64,000 nt of DNA from Caballeronia ptereochthonis (GCF_001545075.1 NZ_FCOB02000019.1:100336-164335); one strand, 5' to 3'. Numbered from the stretch's first letter, positions 45,196 through 54,896 are shown. The notes: a model not told the origin generated them from the sequence alone. Program-made: numbers and translations.

Positions 45196-45211
45196 TGGAC
45201 AATTTAGTCCA
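45196..45211. promoter_or_regulatory. Inverted repeat upstream of the MHS transporter
   Basis: TGGAC-N6-GTCCA, perfect arms, 32 bp upstream of the transporter start in an AT-rich stretch. The form fits a dimeric GntR- or IclR-type operator, but no such regulator gene is beside it. Confidence 0.35.
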
Positions 45212-45408
45212 ATAAGCGGTTCCGACATACATCACGACATGAGTAATTGCGATATGCTCGGAATGCCCTAGTGGTTAATACTATGATGCTGCGCGCACGG
45301 CGCCGTCGAACAACTGATGGTACGACGATTGAATCGAGCCGCCTGACAGCGAGTGGAATCGACCCGGCAGTTCGGCAGCCCAACCAAAGATTCGCACGCC
45401 GCCGCTCG

Positions 45409-46401
45409 TCAGATCTTGAAGCTCTCCAGCGTGGCGGGGTGGAACAGCTCCTCGGGCTGCAGCAAACGGCTCGACAGCCCTTCTTCGTGATGACGCTTCA
45501 GAAAGCGCGACAGCACATGCCGGTTCGGCTCGAAACCGTACGACCAGAAGTCATGGCCGAGCAGCTGGCGCGCGGCGCGCAACTGCTCTTCCACGAACGG
45601 CAGCGTCACCTTCGTCGCGGACGTGTCGCTCAGCTTCGCGAGCGCGACCGCCTTGCTCTTCTCGAACGCCTTCGCGAGCGCGCCCGGCAGCCACGGATGC
45701 TGCTCCGCGAGAGTGCGCCTCACGCCGAGCAGATGCATGATCGGGAACAGCTTCGTGCGCGTGTACCAGTCGGCAGCGGCCTTCTGCGGATCGTCGTACA
45801 GATACTTCACGTTCGGATGGCCGTTCGTGAAGCACGACGGCGCGCGCGGCCCGATCACCGCGTCGATCTCGCCCGAGGCGAGCAGGCCCGTGATGGTCGC
45901 GTTGGACGGCGCGTTCTCGAGGCGCACATCGGCGGGCAGGTTCAGTTTGATCTTCTCCTCGCGGCCGGTTTCCTCGTAGCCGCCGCGCACCCAGGTGACG
46001 TCGGAGGCCTTGACGCCGTGATCCTCTTCCAGAAAGAGCCGCGCCCAGACATTGGCCGTCAGCTGGTATTCGGGCACGCCGATGCGCTTGCCCTTCAGAT
46101 CCGCGGGCGAATCGATGCCGCGATCGTTGCGCACGTAGATCGACGTGTGCCGGAACGCCCGCGACGGAAACACCGGCACGCCGATATAAGGGCTCGTGCC
46201 CGCCGCCGTCTTCACGCTATAGCTCGACAGCGACAGTTCGCAGACGTCGTAGTCCGCGTGACGAAACGCGCGGAAAAAAATCTCCTCGGGGTCCTGCAGC
46301 ATGAAGACAGGATCGACGCCATCGATCTGCACTTCGCCGTCCACGAGAGGACGCATGCGGTCGTAGTTACCCACCGCAACCGAGAGGTTGAGCTTGCCCA
46401 T
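45409..46401 (-). CDS. ophC: 4,5-dihydroxyphthalate decarboxylase
   Basis: 330 residues, the length of Pht5/OphC. The fold resembles a periplasmic binding protein without a signal peptide (MGKLNLSVAVGNYDRMRPLV; NDRGIDSPADLKGKRIGVPE), as is known for this decarboxylase family. It converts 4,5-dihydroxyphthalate to protocatechuate. It is the last gene of the phthalate operon, 32 bp after the dihydrodiol dehydrogenase. Protocatechuate-cleaving genes are not in the window. Confidence 0.88.
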   Translation of the reverse strand: MGKLNLSVAVGNYDRMRPLVDGEVQIDGVDPVFMLQDPEEIFFRAFRHADYDVCELSLSSYSVKTAAGTSPYIGVPVFPSRAFRHTSIYVRNDRGIDSPADLKGKRIGVPEYQLTANVWARLFLEEDHGVKASDVTWVRGGYEETGREEKIKLNLPADVRLENAPSNATITGLLASGEIDAVIGPRAPSCFTNGHPNVKYLYDDPQKAAADWYTRTKLFPIMHLLGVRRTLAEQHPWLPGALAKAFEKSKAVALAKLSDTSATKVTLPFVEEQLRAARQLLGHDFWSYGFEPNRHVLSRFLKRHHEEGLSSRLLQPEELFHPATLESFKI

Positions 46402-46433
46402 GGTTCTGTTCCCTTGTTCGTATCTGAAGTTCT

Positions 46434-47606
46434 TCACGCACCGATGAGCACGTCGCGCTGTTCCGCGCTGGAGCGCAGCATCGCGAGGCAGATTTCGAGC
46501 GTCCCGCGCGCCCACACGCCGTCGTGAAGCGGCGCGATATCGCCATGCACGGCGGCGATCAGCTCATCGATGACTTCGCTGCGCGGCACGCGCGGCGCAT
46601 CGAGCGCGATGCGTTCGCAACGCTCGTCGCCATAGACGATGACCCCATCCGGCAGCGGCCGCAGATCGCCCCGCTCGCACGACACGATGAGCGGCCCGAA
46701 GTGCTGATGCAGACGCGGCTCCGGCTGCGAGCGCGACGGTGACGTGTAAGCCGCGCCGCCGTATGTGCCCGCCGCCTTCAGACGCGCTTCCTCGTCGCGC
46801 GATTGCACAAGCGCGAGCTTGCGCCGCGCGGCGCCGTAACCGTCGGCATGCTTCGCCTGGCCCATTTCGCCGATCCAGCCGGTCCACTCGTCCGAATCGA
46901 AATGCGCGTAGCCGCTGTACGAGAGCGTCGCGAACGCGCCGTTGTCGAACCAGAGCGTCGCGGCGTACGCGCCTTCGGTCGGGCGCGACGCATCCCAGTT
47001 GCCGACCGCCGCGCGGATGCGCGTCGCGCGGCTGCCCGCGAGCAGGCGCACGACGTCGACCTGGTGTGCCGCCTGGCTGAACACCGCGCCGCCGCCCTCT
47101 TCCGTCTTCAGTTCCTCCGGCCTGCGCGGCCGGAACAGATAGTCGGTGTAGTTGAGCGCCTGAATCATCTTCACGCCGCCGAACGCGCCCGACGCGATCA
47201 GCTCGCGCGTGCGCAGATACGGCGTATCGAAGCTGTGACAGTGCCCGACGATCAGATGCACGCCGGCCTCACGGCACGCGGCGATCATGTCGTCACATTC
47301 GGCGAGAGACAGCGCCATCGGCTTCTCGACGAGCACATGCCTGCCGTGCCGCGCCGCGATGCGCGTGTGCGCCGCGTGAAACTGATGCGGGCTCGCGATG
47401 TAGATTGCGTCGATGTCGGGCATGCGCGCGAGCGCTTCGATGTCGTCGAAGGTCGGCGCATCGAAGTCGGCTTCGAATTGCGCACGCGCCGTTTCGCGCG
47501 GATCGCATGCGCCGACGAGCTTCACGCGCGTATCCGCGAGAAACGTCGGCAGCATCAGCGAGAACGCGCGCCCCAGTCCAGCGATGCCGAGCTTGAGCGT
47601 CTGCAT
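46434..47606 (-). CDS. ophB: Phthalate 4,5-cis-dihydrodiol dehydrogenase
   Basis: 390 residues of the Gfo/Idh/MocA fold: GIAGLGRAFSLMLP at the nucleotide site and EKPMALS with the catalytic-site Lys. Length and C-terminal extension (QPEPRLHQHFGPLIVSCERG) match Pht4/OphB, which oxidise the cis-dihydrodiol to 4,5-dihydroxyphthalate with NAD. The ATG shares one base with the stop of the oxygenase gene (TGATG), so the two are translationally coupled. Confidence 0.88.
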   Translation of the reverse strand: MQTLKLGIAGLGRAFSLMLPTFLADTRVKLVGACDPRETARAQFEADFDAPTFDDIEALARMPDIDAIYIASPHQFHAAHTRIAARHGRHVLVEKPMALSLAECDDMIAACREAGVHLIVGHCHSFDTPYLRTRELIASGAFGGVKMIQALNYTDYLFRPRRPEELKTEEGGGAVFSQAAHQVDVVRLLAGSRATRIRAAVGNWDASRPTEGAYAATLWFDNGAFATLSYSGYAHFDSDEWTGWIGEMGQAKHADGYGAARRKLALVQSRDEEARLKAAGTYGGAAYTSPSRSQPEPRLHQHFGPLIVSCERGDLRPLPDGVIVYGDERCERIALDAPRVPRSEVIDELIAAVHGDIAPLHDGVWARGTLEICLAMLRSSAEQRDVLIGA

Positions 47607-48925
47607 CACGCCTGAACCTGATAGTTCGGCTCGACTTCGCCCTGCTCCTCGATCTCGACCCAGACGGGCTGCGCGGCGTACTGCTTCCAGTCGGTGTCCT
47701 TCGGCACCATCGCCTGGAACGAGCACACGCTGCGCGGAATCGCCTTGTCGCCGGTGCCGATGGCCGCTTCCCCAGCCTGGAACTCCTTCAACGCATCGAG
47801 CATGCGGCGGCGGAACTCGACCACGGCGACATCGCTCGCGCCGAGGCGCTCCTCCGTGCGGTCGGCGATCGGGCCCATCGTCACCCACATCGCGATGTCC
47901 TGATTCGGAAAGCCCTTGATGCCCGTGAAGTTGCCCGCCTTCATCGCTTCGCGGTCTTGCCAGAAGCGGTTGTCGGTGTTGCGCAGCGGCCGGTAGTATT
48001 CGTCGAGATCGATGCCCACGCGCTGGCCGAGGAACTTGCGCCACGTCTCCGTTTCCGGCGTCTTGTCGGGATGGCCCCACGCCATGAAATAGAACGCGGT
48101 GCTGCCGTCGTCGCACGGCACGTTGATGTTGGCGACGTTGTAGAGGTTGTTCGGCGGAATCAGCGCCGTGGCCGGCGCGACGAACACCGTCGAGCGCACA
48201 TAGTCGTGCGTGGCGGCGTTCTGGATCGGACGGCGCAGCGCCGCATAGCGGAAGCCGTAGCTCGTGCGATGCACCTGCATGCGCGGCGCCTTGTCGGTCG
48301 ACGGCCGCAGCCAGTTCTTCGAGGTCGCTTCCGCGCCGCCGACACGCGCCGGCACGAAGTCCGACGAGTGCAGGCTGGAGCTGTGCGCGGAATCGATCGC
48401 GCCTTCGAGAATCTGCGCCCAGTTGCACGGCAGAATCGCCTTCGCGATGCTCACGCGCGTGTCTTCCGTCGGCGCCCAGGCGGGCGGCACGAATTCGGGA
48501 ATCGCGTCCTGCGGGCCCATGTATGCCCACACGAAGCCGCCCCATTCCTTCGTTTCATAGGCCTTGTGCTTGACCTTCTTCGTCATGTCGCTGCACGAAG
48601 GCTCGGAGACCATTTCAATCACGTTGCCCTTCACGTCCATCTTCCAGCCGTGATACAGACAACGCAGGCCGCAATCCTCGTTGCGTCCATAAACGAGCGA
48701 CACACGACGATGCGGGCAGTATTCGTCCATCACGCCGACGTTGCCGTCGGTGTCGCGGAACACGACGAGATCCTCGCCGAATACACGCGCCTTCACGGGC
48801 GCGCCGTCCGGCTCGCTGACTTCCTCGATGAGGCACACAGGCGTCCAGTGACGCCGCATCAGCTGACCCATCGGGGCATCGCCTTCGACACGGCACAGCA
48901 ACATGTTCTCTTCATGCGTGAGCAT
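47606..48925 (-). CDS. ophA2: Phthalate 4,5-dioxygenase oxygenase subunit
   Basis: 439 residues. Rieske 2Fe-2S ligands C-P-H ... C-x-x-H (EYCPHRRVS and CLYHGW) lie near residues 70-95; the mononuclear iron site reads DSAHSSSLHSSD (Asp, then His-x4-His). These and the overall length match phthalate dioxygenase of Burkholderia. It adds O2 to phthalate at C4-C5 to give the cis-dihydrodiol. Electron donor is the reductase encoded 41 bp upstream. Confidence 0.92.
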   Translation of the reverse strand: MLTHEENMLLCRVEGDAPMGQLMRRHWTPVCLIEEVSEPDGAPVKARVFGEDLVVFRDTDGNVGVMDEYCPHRRVSLVYGRNEDCGLRCLYHGWKMDVKGNVIEMVSEPSCSDMTKKVKHKAYETKEWGGFVWAYMGPQDAIPEFVPPAWAPTEDTRVSIAKAILPCNWAQILEGAIDSAHSSSLHSSDFVPARVGGAEATSKNWLRPSTDKAPRMQVHRTSYGFRYAALRRPIQNAATHDYVRSTVFVAPATALIPPNNLYNVANINVPCDDGSTAFYFMAWGHPDKTPETETWRKFLGQRVGIDLDEYYRPLRNTDNRFWQDREAMKAGNFTGIKGFPNQDIAMWVTMGPIADRTEERLGASDVAVVEFRRRMLDALKEFQAGEAAIGTGDKAIPRSVCSFQAMVPKDTDWKQYAAQPVWVEIEEQGEVEPNYQVQA

Positions 48926-48966
48926 TTACGCTTCTCCTGACCAACGGATTCAATGGGGACAATTCG

Positions 48967-49941
48967 TTAGAGATCCAGCACCAGTTCCTCGCTCTTCGCG
49001 CGCGAGACGCAGATCATGATGTGATCGTGCTTCTCGTCGTCGCCGAGCACCATGTCGCGATGGTCCGCAACGCCTGCGCACAGCGTCGTGCGGCACGATC
49101 CGCACGTGCCGCTCTCGCACGAGCTCGGCGCGCGGATGCCGTTGTCACGCAGGATTTCGAGGATCGAGCGGTCCTTCGGAATCTCGAAGCAGCGGCCCGT
49201 GCGCTCCAGCTTCACGCTGAACGGCGTATTCTCCGCCGCGCGCGACTGATCCACGCCGAAGCTCTCGAAGTGCACGCTGCCTTGCGGCCAGTGGCCGGTC
49301 ATGTCGCGTACGCCGTCCATCAGCGCGCGCGGGCCGCAGCAGTACACGTGCGTGCCGCTGCCGGGCTTCTCGAAGACGGGCCAGAAGTCGAACGCGTTCG
49401 CGGCATCGCCCCGGTCGTGATGAACGACGACATGCGGCTTCCATTCGGCGCCCGACAACTCGTCGATGAACGCCGTCATCTCGGGGCTGCGCGTGAGGTA
49501 GTACAGCTTGAAGCGCGGGCCGCCCGTGGCCTTGAGATGGCGCATCATCGAGAGAATCGGCGTGATGCCGATGCCGCCCGCGACGAATACGAAGCTCCGC
49601 GCGCGCTCGCTCAGTTCGAACTCGTTGCGCGGCGCCGATACCTCGATGCGATCGCCCGCGTGCACGTCGTCCGTCATGCTGATCGAGCCGCCGCGCCCCG
49701 CCGCATCGCGCTTCACGGCGATCACGTAGCGGGCGGTTTCGTCCGGATCGTTGCACAGCGAGTAGTTGCGATTCGCGCCGCTCGGCACGCGCACCGTCAC
49801 GTGCGAGCCCGCGGTGAAGGGCTCGAGGGCGCCGCCTTCCGGATCGCGCAACTCGAAGCTCACGATGCCCTCCGCCACCTGCTCCTTCTTCGTCACCACG
49901 AGCGTCCTGAATGACAGTTCGTTGCTCGCCGTTTCGCTCAT
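48967..49941 (-). CDS. ophA1: Phthalate dioxygenase reductase
   Basis: 324 residues in the order of class IA reductases: FMN domain (NYSLCNDP), NAD domain (FVAGGIGITPILSMM, VYCCGPRALMDGV) and a C-terminal plant-type 2Fe-2S domain (CESGTCGSC, then a final Cys in ICVSRAK). It passes electrons from NADH to the oxygenase. The ATG at 49941 follows AGGAG by nine bases. It is the first gene of the ophA1-A2-B-C unit; a palindromic candidate operator lies 69 bp upstream. Confidence 0.92.
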   Translation of the reverse strand: MSETASNELSFRTLVVTKKEQVAEGIVSFELRDPEGGALEPFTAGSHVTVRVPSGANRNYSLCNDPDETARYVIAVKRDAAGRGGSISMTDDVHAGDRIEVSAPRNEFELSERARSFVFVAGGIGITPILSMMRHLKATGGPRFKLYYLTRSPEMTAFIDELSGAEWKPHVVVHHDRGDAANAFDFWPVFEKPGSGTHVYCCGPRALMDGVRDMTGHWPQGSVHFESFGVDQSRAAENTPFSVKLERTGRCFEIPKDRSILEILRDNGIRAPSSCESGTCGSCRTTLCAGVADHRDMVLGDDEKHDHIMICVSRAKSEELVLDL

Positions 49942-50009
49942 TTCGCCTGCTCTCCTGCGTCGTTCATCACCCATGACGTCCCCGCTGCAACATCACTCCA
50001 TGTGTTTAT

Positions 50010-50023
50010 ATTAGATATCTAAT
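50010..50023. promoter_or_regulatory. Candidate MarR operator before the phthalate dioxygenase genes
   Basis: Perfect 14-bp palindrome ATTAGATATCTAAT in a locally AT-rich stretch, 69 bp upstream of the reductase ATG. The same motif with one mismatch lies between the transporter and MarR genes (51545-51558), which suggests one regulator controls both promoters. Confidence 0.65.
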
Positions 50024-50074
50024 CATTTGGAAGCAAGCGGGTTTTCCCTGAAACGCGTCGTCGCGGCAGCAAGT

Positions 50075-50096
50075 AAAAACGGCGCCCGAAGGCGCC
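50075..50096 (-). terminator. Intrinsic terminator of the phthalate transporter gene
   Basis: On the minus strand GGCGCC-TTCG-GGCGCC, a tetraloop hairpin, is followed by G and five T. It starts 24 bp after the transporter stop, so ophD and the ophA1-C genes appear to be separate transcripts. Confidence 0.8.
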
Positions 50097-50119
50097 GCCG
50101 GTGCTGCGAGAAGTCTTTT

Positions 50120-51472
50120 TCAGGCGCGCTTTTCCGCGTGCTCGCGCAAGGTGTTCGCCGGCACGCCGATCAGCACGGCGAGTCCGCCGAGTATCACGAT
50201 CGCGGCGATCGCGGAAAGGCCGATCGCGAGACTGCCCGTCATCGTCTTGATCCAGCCGAGCGCGATCGGCCCGCAGAACGCGCCCACCTGCCCCAGGCTG
50301 CTGATCGCGCCGATGCCGGCCGCCGCCGCTTCGTCGGAGAGATACGCGGGCGGAATCGACCAGATGATCGCGGCCGCGCCGAAGTACGAAATGGAGATCA
50401 TGCCGAGACAGACGATGGCCGCCGCGGTGTTGCCGGACAGCACCGGCAGCAGAAAGCCGCCCAGCGCGCCCACCGCCGTGCACGCAAAGAAGTGCCAGCG
50501 CCGTTCGAGCGTCACGTCGGAGCTGCGCGCGACCGCGAACATCCCGAGCGCGCCGATGATGTACGGTAGCGCGGACAGCAGGCCGACGTTGAGCACATCC
50601 GAGACGCCCGCCTGACGGATGATGGTCGGCGTCCAGTAATTGAGGATGGTCCCGCACAGCGGCACCGTGCCCCAGCCGGCCGCGAGGATATAGACGCGCG
50701 GGTCTTTCAGCGCGACCAGCAGTTGATGACGCGTGTGCTTCGCCGGCTTCTTCTCGGCGCGATCGGCGGCGAGCGCATCGAGGATGATCCGCTTCTGGTC
50801 GTCGTCGAGCCAGCGCGCGTCCTGCGGCCGGTCGACGAGATAGAAGAACGCGACGACGCCCATCAGCAAGGCGGGCAGGCCTTCGAGAAAGAACAGCCAT
50901 TGCCAGTTCTTGTAGCCGAGCACATCGACGAAGTTGTGCAGGATCCATCCCGACAGCGGCCCGCCGATGATCCCCGCCGCCGCGATCGCCAGCAGAAAGC
51001 GCGAGGTGATGCGCGCGCGGCGCGCGCCCGGATACCAGTAGGTCAGGTACAGAATGATCCCCGGCCAGAACCCCGCCTCCGCCGCGCCGAGCAGGATGCG
51101 CGCGACATAGAACTGCGTCGGCGTGGTCATGAAGGCCATCGCTGTCGATATCCCGCCCCACAGAATCATGATGCGCGAGATCGTGAGGCGCGCGCCGATC
51201 TTCTTGAGCCACAGCGTGCTCGGCACTTCCAGTGAGATATAGCCGATGAAGAACAGGCTCACGCCGAGGCCGTAGGCGGCATCGGACAACCCGAGGTCCT
51301 GCTTCAAATGCAGTTGCGCGAAGCTCACGTTCACGCGGTCCAGATAGTTCAGCACCCAGCACACGAAGATGAACGACATCAGCCGCCAGGTGACCTTGTG
51401 ATAGGTGGCTTCGACGCGCGCTGCCGTCGCGTCTGATTCCGACATGAATTGCGTGACAGTGGATTTGGCCAC
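50120..51472 (-). CDS. ophD: Phthalate permease, ACS-family MFS
   Basis: 450 residues, twelve segments, anion:cation symporter family: VCWVLNYLDRVNVSFAQ in segment 1, LGAAEAGFWPGIILYLTYWYP in segment 5 region. It resembles the Burkholderia phthalate permease and would import phthalate with protons. The GTG at 51472 is preceded by GGAG at eight bases; ATG at 51445 is an alternative. Divergent from the MarR gene, with the candidate operator between them. Confidence 0.87.
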   Translation of the reverse strand: MAKSTVTQFMSESDATAARVEATYHKVTWRLMSFIFVCWVLNYLDRVNVSFAQLHLKQDLGLSDAAYGLGVSLFFIGYISLEVPSTLWLKKIGARLTISRIMILWGGISTAMAFMTTPTQFYVARILLGAAEAGFWPGIILYLTYWYPGARRARITSRFLLAIAAAGIIGGPLSGWILHNFVDVLGYKNWQWLFFLEGLPALLMGVVAFFYLVDRPQDARWLDDDQKRIILDALAADRAEKKPAKHTRHQLLVALKDPRVYILAAGWGTVPLCGTILNYWTPTIIRQAGVSDVLNVGLLSALPYIIGALGMFAVARSSDVTLERRWHFFACTAVGALGGFLLPVLSGNTAAAIVCLGMISISYFGAAAIIWSIPPAYLSDEAAAAGIGAISSLGQVGAFCGPIALGWIKTMTGSLAIGLSAIAAIVILGGLAVLIGVPANTLREHAEKRA

Positions 51473-51544
51473 CAGACGTCTCCGTTGCGCTTGCTCATGA
51501 GGATGATGCGCCGGAGCGCACCGCTCCGGACATCGGACACTTTT

Positions 51545-51558
51545 ATTCGATATCTAAT
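51545..51558. promoter_or_regulatory. Candidate MarR operator between permease and regulator genes
   Basis: ATTCGATATCTAAT, 13 of 14 bases identical to the palindrome at 50010-50023. It sits 72 bp upstream of the permease GTG and 142 bp upstream of the regulator ATG, where it could control both directions. Confidence 0.6.
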
Positions 51559-51700
51559 CATTATGGTAAGGAGACGGGCGCGCGCGAACAAGTTCGGGTT
51601 TGCACCGAGGGCCGTCGGGCGCATGCCGGACGCGCATGGCGGCGCTTCCAGCGGCTATCATGTGAATCGGGAAAGAACCGCACTGGAAAAAGACACCGCC

Positions 51701-52291
51701 ATGACACGAAAGAAAACTGTGGAAGGCGCGCCGCGCGAAACCGCGGAGATGCTGCGCCACTGGCACGAATTCGTGCCGAACGACCGCCTCGCCCACCTGG
51801 TGAAGGACGCCACGCGCTCGATGGTGCGCGCGCTGCAGATGCGGCTCGCGGAGCATTCCGTGTCGTTCGGACACTGGACCTTCCTGCGCATCCTGTGGGA
51901 AACGGACGGTCTGACGCAGCGCGAGCTGAGCGAGCAGGCGGGCGTGATGGCGCCCACCACGTTCGCGGCCGTCACTGCAATGGAAAAGCTCGGGCTGGTC
52001 GAGCGTCAGCAGCGGCCCGAGAACAAGAAGAACACGCACGTGTATCTGACGCCGCATGGCCGTGCGCTGAAGGACAAGCTCGTGCCGCTCGCGGAGGAAG
52101 TCAACGAAATAAGCGTGACCGGTCTGAGCGAGCGCGACATCAAGACTGCGCGCAAGGTGCTGCTCGCGATCATCGAGAACCTCGCCGAGGACGAGGCGGG
52201 TTCGACGAATCCGCGGCGACGGGTGCCGTCCACGCGCGAACTGGGGAGAATCATCGCGGGGCGTGGGGAGACGCTGGAGGGCGTCGATTAG
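51701..52291 (+). CDS. MarR-family regulator of the phthalate genes
   Basis: 196 residues. The winged helix lies in the middle (TQRELSEQAGVMAPTTFAAV as the recognition region and a wing around ERQQRPENKKNTHVYLT), flanked by dimerisation helices. MarR proteins usually repress and are released by an aromatic ligand; phthalate or an intermediate is the natural guess. The ATG at 51701 starts the family-like part; the frame is open further up, but that extension is not protein-like. Regulation of ophD and ophA1-C is inferred from divergent layout and the two shared palindromes. Confidence 0.82.
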   Translation: MTRKKTVEGAPRETAEMLRHWHEFVPNDRLAHLVKDATRSMVRALQMRLAEHSVSFGHWTFLRILWETDGLTQRELSEQAGVMAPTTFAAVTAMEKLGLVERQQRPENKKNTHVYLTPHGRALKDKLVPLAEEVNEISVTGLSERDIKTARKVLLAIIENLAEDEAGSTNPRRRVPSTRELGRIIAGRGETLEGVD

Positions 52292-52322
52292 ATCCTGACG
52301 ATGGCGCGTCGCGCAGGCTGGC

Positions 52323-53291
52323 TCAGTCGATGGTCTCGAGTTCCTTCATGCTTGCCGCCCGATCACGCGGCCCCTCGATGCCGAAATGCTTCGCCAGTGT
52401 ATCGACGACATTTTCCGCCATGGCGCGCCGCGTTTCTTCGGTTCCTGACCCGATATGAGGCGTCAGCACCAGCCGATGATCGCGCAGGAGCGCCTCGGGA
52501 ACGGCCGGTTCATGCTCGAACACATCGAGCGCGGCGCCCGCGAGCTTGTCTGCGGCAAGCGCCTCGATGAGGGCGCTTTCATCGACCACCGGACCGCGAG
52601 CAATGTTCACGAGAAATCCGTTCGGACCGAGCGCCTCGATGACGGCTGCATCGATCAGATGATGCGTCGCGGGCGAAAGCGGACACGTGAGAATGATCAT
52701 GTCGCTGTCGCGTGCGAGGCGGGACACGTCGTCGTAGTAAGGAATATCGACGGCCTTGCGGCTGGGACCGAAATAGGCGATCTTCGAACCAAAAGCCTGT
52801 AACCGTTTCGCGATGGCCGAACCGATGCTCCCCAGTCCGACGACGCCGACCTTCATGCGCGAGATCGATCGGCCCAGCCGATAATGACCCCGCACCGGCC
52901 ATTGGCCCGAGCGAACGTAGGCATCCGCATTCACGAAGTCGCGCGTGAGCGCCAGTGCAAGGCCAACCGCCGCATTCGCCACGTCTTCGGCAAGAATATG
53001 CGAGGTATTCTCGATGCGGATGCCGCGCGAGCGTGTCGCCTCGATATCCACGTTGTCCAGTCCCGCGCTATAGCTCGAGATGATTTCCAGAGCAGGAAGC
53101 GCATCGAGGAATGCCGCATCGATCCTCGCTTTACGCAGCGCAATGCCGCGAACCTCGCTGCCGTGCTCTTTCAGAAACGCACTTGCGGCTGCGGGATCTT
53201 TCGGCAGATCGAGCACGGCGAAAAGCGCGCTCAGTTCCGCGTGGGTCCACTCGGGCAATTCTGCCGCATTGAGGATAACGGGCTTGGTCAT
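52323..53291 (-). CDS. D-isomer-specific 2-hydroxyacid dehydrogenase
   Basis: 322 residues. NAD(P) motif VGVVGLGSIGSAIAKRL, the catalytic Arg in NIARGPVVDE, Glu in DVFEHEPAVP and His in LTPHIGSGTEE are all present. This family includes glyoxylate/hydroxypyruvate reductases and related enzymes. It lies 88 bp downstream of a GudP-like sugar-acid transporter on the same strand, so its substrate may be a product of sugar-acid breakdown. Convergent with the MarR gene (31 bp). Confidence 0.87.
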   Translation of the reverse strand: MTKPVILNAAELPEWTHAELSALFAVLDLPKDPAAASAFLKEHGSEVRGIALRKARIDAAFLDALPALEIISSYSAGLDNVDIEATRSRGIRIENTSHILAEDVANAAVGLALALTRDFVNADAYVRSGQWPVRGHYRLGRSISRMKVGVVGLGSIGSAIAKRLQAFGSKIAYFGPSRKAVDIPYYDDVSRLARDSDMIILTCPLSPATHHLIDAAVIEALGPNGFLVNIARGPVVDESALIEALAADKLAGAALDVFEHEPAVPEALLRDHRLVLTPHIGSGTEETRRAMAENVVDTLAKHFGIEGPRDRAASMKELETID

Positions 53292-53379
53292 GGTTCGGAT
53301 TTGATGATGAACGCCCGGCGCGTATTTTTCGCTCCGGGCTTGTGTGCAAGTGACGCAGGGCGAAGTCTGAAGCGGCGAT

Positions 53380-54735
53380 TCAACTCATCTTGACGCGTTC
53401 GATCTTGCCCATGAAAAACAGGTAGACGACGGCCGCGACCAGGCAGTGCGCGGCGACGAAGTACAGTCCGACCGTATAGCCGCCGGTCGCCTGCACGAGA
53501 TAGCCGAAGACGATCGGCGTCACGATACCGCCGATATTGCCTACGCAATTGAAGATCGCGCCGGCGAGTCCGACCGCCTCGCGCGGAGCCGTATCGCTGA
53601 CGATGGCCCAGGTTCCCGCGCCTGCAGCCGCGCCCTTGCCGAAGAAGGCCAGCGTCATGAGCAGAACGATCACGATATTGCTTTCGGTGACGGCCGACAA
53701 AACGATGCTGCAACCCATCGCCATGCCGATGATATACGGCGTTTTGCGGGCCCATGACACGCTCCAGCCGCGACGAATGAGCCAGTCGGAAATGGTTCCG
53801 CCCGCAATGCCGCCCACAAAGCCCGCAACGGCCGGAACCATGGTCGCGAAGCCTGCCTGCATCACGTTCATGCCGCGCGCCTGAACGAGGTAGATCGGAA
53901 ACCAGGTGATGAAAAAGTAGCTCAGCGCGATGGTGCAATACTGGCCGATATACGAGCACCACAGCATGCGATTGCCGAGCAGCACGCGCAGCACGCCGGC
54001 CGAAAGCGCGGGGCGTGATTCGAGCGCGTGCTTCGAATCGATGTCGATCATCGCCCCGCCTGCGATGATGTGATCGAGCTCGCTGCCGGACACACGCGGA
54101 TGTTTGCGCGGCTCGTACATGACGACGGCCCACACGCCCGCCGCCGCGATGCCGATCAAACCCAGCGCGATGAATGGAGCGGGCCAGCCGAATCGCGACG
54201 TGAGCCATCCCGCGAACGGCGAGAAAATGGCCACGGCGAAATATGATGCCGATGCGAAGAGCGACGTGGCAAGGCCGCGTTCCTCCTTCGGAAACCACAT
54301 GACCGCGACACGGCCGTTGGCTGGAAAGCTCGGTGCTTCGATCAGTCCGAGCGCGAAGCGCAGCGAGAACAGCAGTCCCAGCGCAATCGACAGATCCGAG
54401 GTGAAGTTGCCGATGAAGCCGACCATCATGGTCGCGATGGACCACAGGATCAGCGTTGCGCCGTACATCGTCTTGGTGCCGAAGCGATCGAGCAGCAGAC
54501 CGCCGGGTATCTGGCCGACCACATAAGCCCAGCTGAAGGCGGACAGCACGTAGCCCAATTGCACGTGATCCAGGCCGAATTCCTTCGATATGCCGGGGCC
54601 CGCAATCGACAGAATGGCGCGGTCCGCATAGGCCACCGTCGCCAGGAGCAGGATCATCGCGAGGATCGAGTAACGGGTGCGGGTCGTGCGAGCCGCCGTG
54701 CCCGCTATATACTGAGTCGTTCGCTCTATAGCCAC
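53380..54735 (-). CDS. ACS-family MFS transporter, GudP/D-galactonate-like
   Basis: 451 residues from a GTG start at 54735 preceded by GAGGAGATATCA; an ATG at 54753 is on top of this site. Twelve segments; YADRAILSIAGPGISKEFGL in segment 1 and EAPSFPANGRVAVMWFPKEERGLA are typical of the glucarate/galactarate transporter group. It would import a sugar acid or related carboxylate with protons. Divergent from the citrate-synthase-like HTH protein and upstream of the 2-hydroxyacid dehydrogenase. Confidence 0.87.
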   Translation of the reverse strand: MAIERTTQYIAGTAARTTRTRYSILAMILLLATVAYADRAILSIAGPGISKEFGLDHVQLGYVLSAFSWAYVVGQIPGGLLLDRFGTKTMYGATLILWSIATMMVGFIGNFTSDLSIALGLLFSLRFALGLIEAPSFPANGRVAVMWFPKEERGLATSLFASASYFAVAIFSPFAGWLTSRFGWPAPFIALGLIGIAAAGVWAVVMYEPRKHPRVSGSELDHIIAGGAMIDIDSKHALESRPALSAGVLRVLLGNRMLWCSYIGQYCTIALSYFFITWFPIYLVQARGMNVMQAGFATMVPAVAGFVGGIAGGTISDWLIRRGWSVSWARKTPYIIGMAMGCSIVLSAVTESNIVIVLLMTLAFFGKGAAAGAGTWAIVSDTAPREAVGLAGAIFNCVGNIGGIVTPIVFGYLVQATGGYTVGLYFVAAHCLVAAVVYLFFMGKIERVKMS

Positions 54736-54896
54736 TGATATCTCCTCTTTCATGTCCCTGAACGGCTCGCAACGCATGGCGCGATGGCCTTTCGACCTGT
54801 CGGTCGCGCTTTTCTCAGGGTGGTTTATGTCTTGCATTAAACCGATGCGATGGATGACCGTCAATCTTGATTGAATCGATCAACGTGAAGAACTGG

